A stretch of DNA of 25,693 nt from Eubacterium sp. CAG:248 (GTDB lineage: Bacteria; Bacillota; Clostridia; Lachnospirales; Lachnospiraceae), in NCBI GenBank assembly GCA_000436475.1, contig FR886215.1, positions 3,619 through 29,311 on the forward strand, in the 5' to 3' direction. Below are positions 24,122 to 25,693 of this stretch, in pieces (the first letter of the stretch is position 1; every line of letters begins with the position of its first letter). The notes below the pieces were generated by a model. That model was not told where the DNA came from. It worked only from the letters and a program-made list of their open reading frames with translations, and ran no database searches. The position numbers and the translations under genes are program-made.

Positions 24122-25576
24122 CTAAAATGTATTCTTAAGCACCATGAGATTATTCACCATAGGATCCTCTGTACCCTGCATAGAGCATCCTTTTTCTTTA
24201 ACATATAATATATACTCTATAATCTCCTCTGTTATCATTTCGCCTGGTGCAAGTATAGGTATTCCTGGTGGATAACACATGACGAATTCGCCTGATATTC
24301 TTCCCTTTGTATCCTTAATAGGAAGTGATTCCTTATCAGCATAAAAGGCTTCCTGAGGAGACTTCTCCACAATCGGACTTATGAATTCCCCACTCAGCAT
24401 ACCAGTTTTATCTTTTTTATAAATTCTTGCTATATCTGCAAGTGCTCCTACAAGTCTTTCAATATCCTGAAGCCTGTCTCCGATAGATATATAAGCAAGT
24501 ATGTTACTCACATCGCCAAACTCTATCTGTATATCATACTCATCACGCAGAAGATCATATACCTCTATTCCTGCAAGTCCAAGACCAAGTGTGTGCACAG
24601 ACAGCTTAGTTACATCATAATCATATACACTTGTACCATTAACCAGCTCCTTACCATATGCATAGTAGCCACCTATGTCATTAATCTCTTTTCTTGCATA
24701 TTCAGCCATTTCCATAACCTTGGTAAACGACTCCCTGCCTCTTAGTGCCAGATTTCTTCTTGATATATCAAGACTTGCAAGCAAAAGATATGATCCACTT
24801 GTTGTCTGTGTTAGATTGATTATCTGCCTTACATAGTCTGCATTTACTCCTTTATTGGTAAGAAGTATCGAACTTTGTGTAAGTGAACCACCTGACTTAT
24901 GCATGGAGACCGCTGCCATATCAGCGCCAGCCTTCATAGCTGATACCGGAAGATCTGGCTGGAAGTAAAGATGTGTGCCGTGTGCTTCATCTGCAAGCAC
25001 CTTCATGCCATGTTCATGTGCAAAGCTTACTATCGAACATATATCTGAACATATACCATAATATGTAGGATTATTTACTAATACAGCTACTGCATCAGGG
25101 TTATCCTCTATTGCTTTCTTCACAGAATCCAGATTCATCCCTAACGATATTCCAAGTTCAGAATTAACCTCAGGGTTAACATATACAGGAACCGCGCCAC
25201 ACAGCACCAGCGCATTGATAGCACTCTTATGTACGTTTCTTGGAAGTATTATCTTATCTCCCCTTTTACAGTTGGAAAGTATCATCGCCTGGACTGCTGA
25301 TGTCGTACCACCTACCATAAGAAAAGCATTCTCTGCACCAAAGGCTTTAGCTGCCAGTTCTTCTGCATCCCGTATAACAGACACAGGATGGCACAGATTA
25401 TCAAGTGGTTTCATGGAATTAACATCTATTCCTACGCACTTTTCTCCCAGCAGATTAACAAGCTCTGGATTTCCTCTTCCTCTCTTGTGTCCCGGAACAT
25501 CAAACGGAACAACTCTCTGTCTTCTTAATCTTTCCAATGCCTCGTATATCGGAGCTCTTGTCTGGTCATCTAACAT
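24122..25576 (-). CDS. speA: Orn/Lys/Arg decarboxylase, probable arginine decarboxylase
   Basis: 484-aa PLP decarboxylase of the aspartate-aminotransferase fold (Bacillus SpeA type), which is shorter than the 700-aa inducible enzymes and lacks their N-terminal wing domain. Visible: FDVPGHKRGRG (28-31 PGHK), the GGTTSAVQAM cofactor loop (89-98), DEAHGTH (196-202, D196 and H199 contact PLP) and the PLP lysine K227 in SMHKSGGSLTQSS. The C-terminal domain ends near FVMCYPPGIPILAPGEMI. Start ATG has GGAGA 7 bases upstream. Arginine is the preferred substrate because aguA and aguB downstream use its product agmatine; lysine or ornithine remain possible since the family mixes specificities. First gene of the polyamine operon visible here. 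Confidence 0.93.
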   Translation of the reverse strand: MLDDQTRAPIYEALERLRRQRVVPFDVPGHKRGRGNPELVNLLGEKCVGIDVNSMKPLDNLCHPVSVIRDAEELAAKAFGAENAFLMVGGTTSAVQAMILSNCKRGDKIILPRNVHKSAINALVLCGAVPVYVNPEVNSELGISLGMNLDSVKKAIEDNPDAVAVLVNNPTYYGICSDICSIVSFAHEHGMKVLADEAHGTHLYFQPDLPVSAMKAGADMAAVSMHKSGGSLTQSSILLTNKGVNADYVRQIINLTQTTSGSYLLLASLDISRRNLALRGRESFTKVMEMAEYARKEINDIGGYYAYGKELVNGTSVYDYDVTKLSVHTLGLGLAGIEVYDLLRDEYDIQIEFGDVSNILAYISIGDRLQDIERLVGALADIARIYKKDKTGMLSGEFISPIVEKSPQEAFYADKESLPIKDTKGRISGEFVMCYPPGIPILAPGEMITEEIIEYILYVKEKGCSMQGTEDPMVNNLMVLKNTF

Positions 25577-25640
25577 TCTTTTATCTCCATTCCCATATAT
25601 AATAATAGCTTCCAGGTCCAGAATACATTATCCCTGGATG

Positions 25641-25646
25641 ATTATA
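25641..25646 (-). promoter_or_regulatory. Possible -10 element of the polyamine operon promoter
   Basis: A perfect TATAAT on the minus strand about 65 bp before the speA start codon. The matching -35 region (around 25664-25669, TAGTTC) is poor, so the promoter may need an activator or the match may be chance. The 117 bp visible upstream of speA hold no other gene. Confidence 0.35.
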
Positions 25647-25693
25647 TTTTCTTTATAATCTGTGAACTACTGCTATATACTTAAAGAAATTAC

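Overview
The window looks like ordinary chromosomal backbone of a low-GC Gram-positive anaerobe of the class Clostridia, most likely a Lachnospiraceae member. This is inferred from the AT-rich sequence, strong AGGAGG-type ribosome binding sites, sigma-A-like promoters, the protein families, and a pectin-type SGNH esterase. A relative of Lachnospira/Eubacterium eligens would fit but is not proven. Every gene I can support lies on the minus strand, so transcription runs from high to low coordinates. I see no tRNA, rRNA, transposase, phage gene, integrase or CRISPR array.

Layout in order of transcription. (1) 25576-18411: polyamine operon: Orn/Lys/Arg decarboxylase (speA type), aminopropyltransferase (speE type), carboxy(nor)spermidine dehydrogenase, carboxy(nor)spermidine decarboxylase (nspC), agmatine deiminase (aguA) and N-carbamoylputrescine amidohydrolase (aguB). 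Together they can turn arginine into agmatine, putrescine and a triamine. (2) 18388-15800: only 22 bp after aguB, a TetM/EF-G-like ribosomal GTPase with a C-terminal NYN (YacP/Rae1-like) nuclease domain. A cytoplasmic SGNH esterase follows (15731-14307). (3) 14148-11540: a beta-CASP metallo-beta-lactamase protein and a DagK-like lipid kinase, ended by a strong terminator. (4) 11031-4915: gltB-gltD (glutamate synthase), with a good promoter, upstream direct repeats and a strong terminator. (5) 4671-4276: a small PsiE-like membrane protein. (6) 4106-1: tig-clpP, a terminator, then clpX-lon (lon runs off the window edge): the trigger factor and ATP-dependent protease locus.

The most interesting object is the GTPase-NYN fusion. 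It joins a protein fold that enters the ribosomal A site to a domain related to an A-site mRNA endonuclease, and it lies in a polyamine operon. Second is the polyamine cluster itself. It combines an aminopropyltransferase with several non-canonical pocket residues, no speD in view, and a complete carboxy-triamine route. Third are regulatory-looking repeats: a five-copy 16-bp-period array between two polyamine genes, and a 14-bp direct repeat upstream of the gltB promoter.
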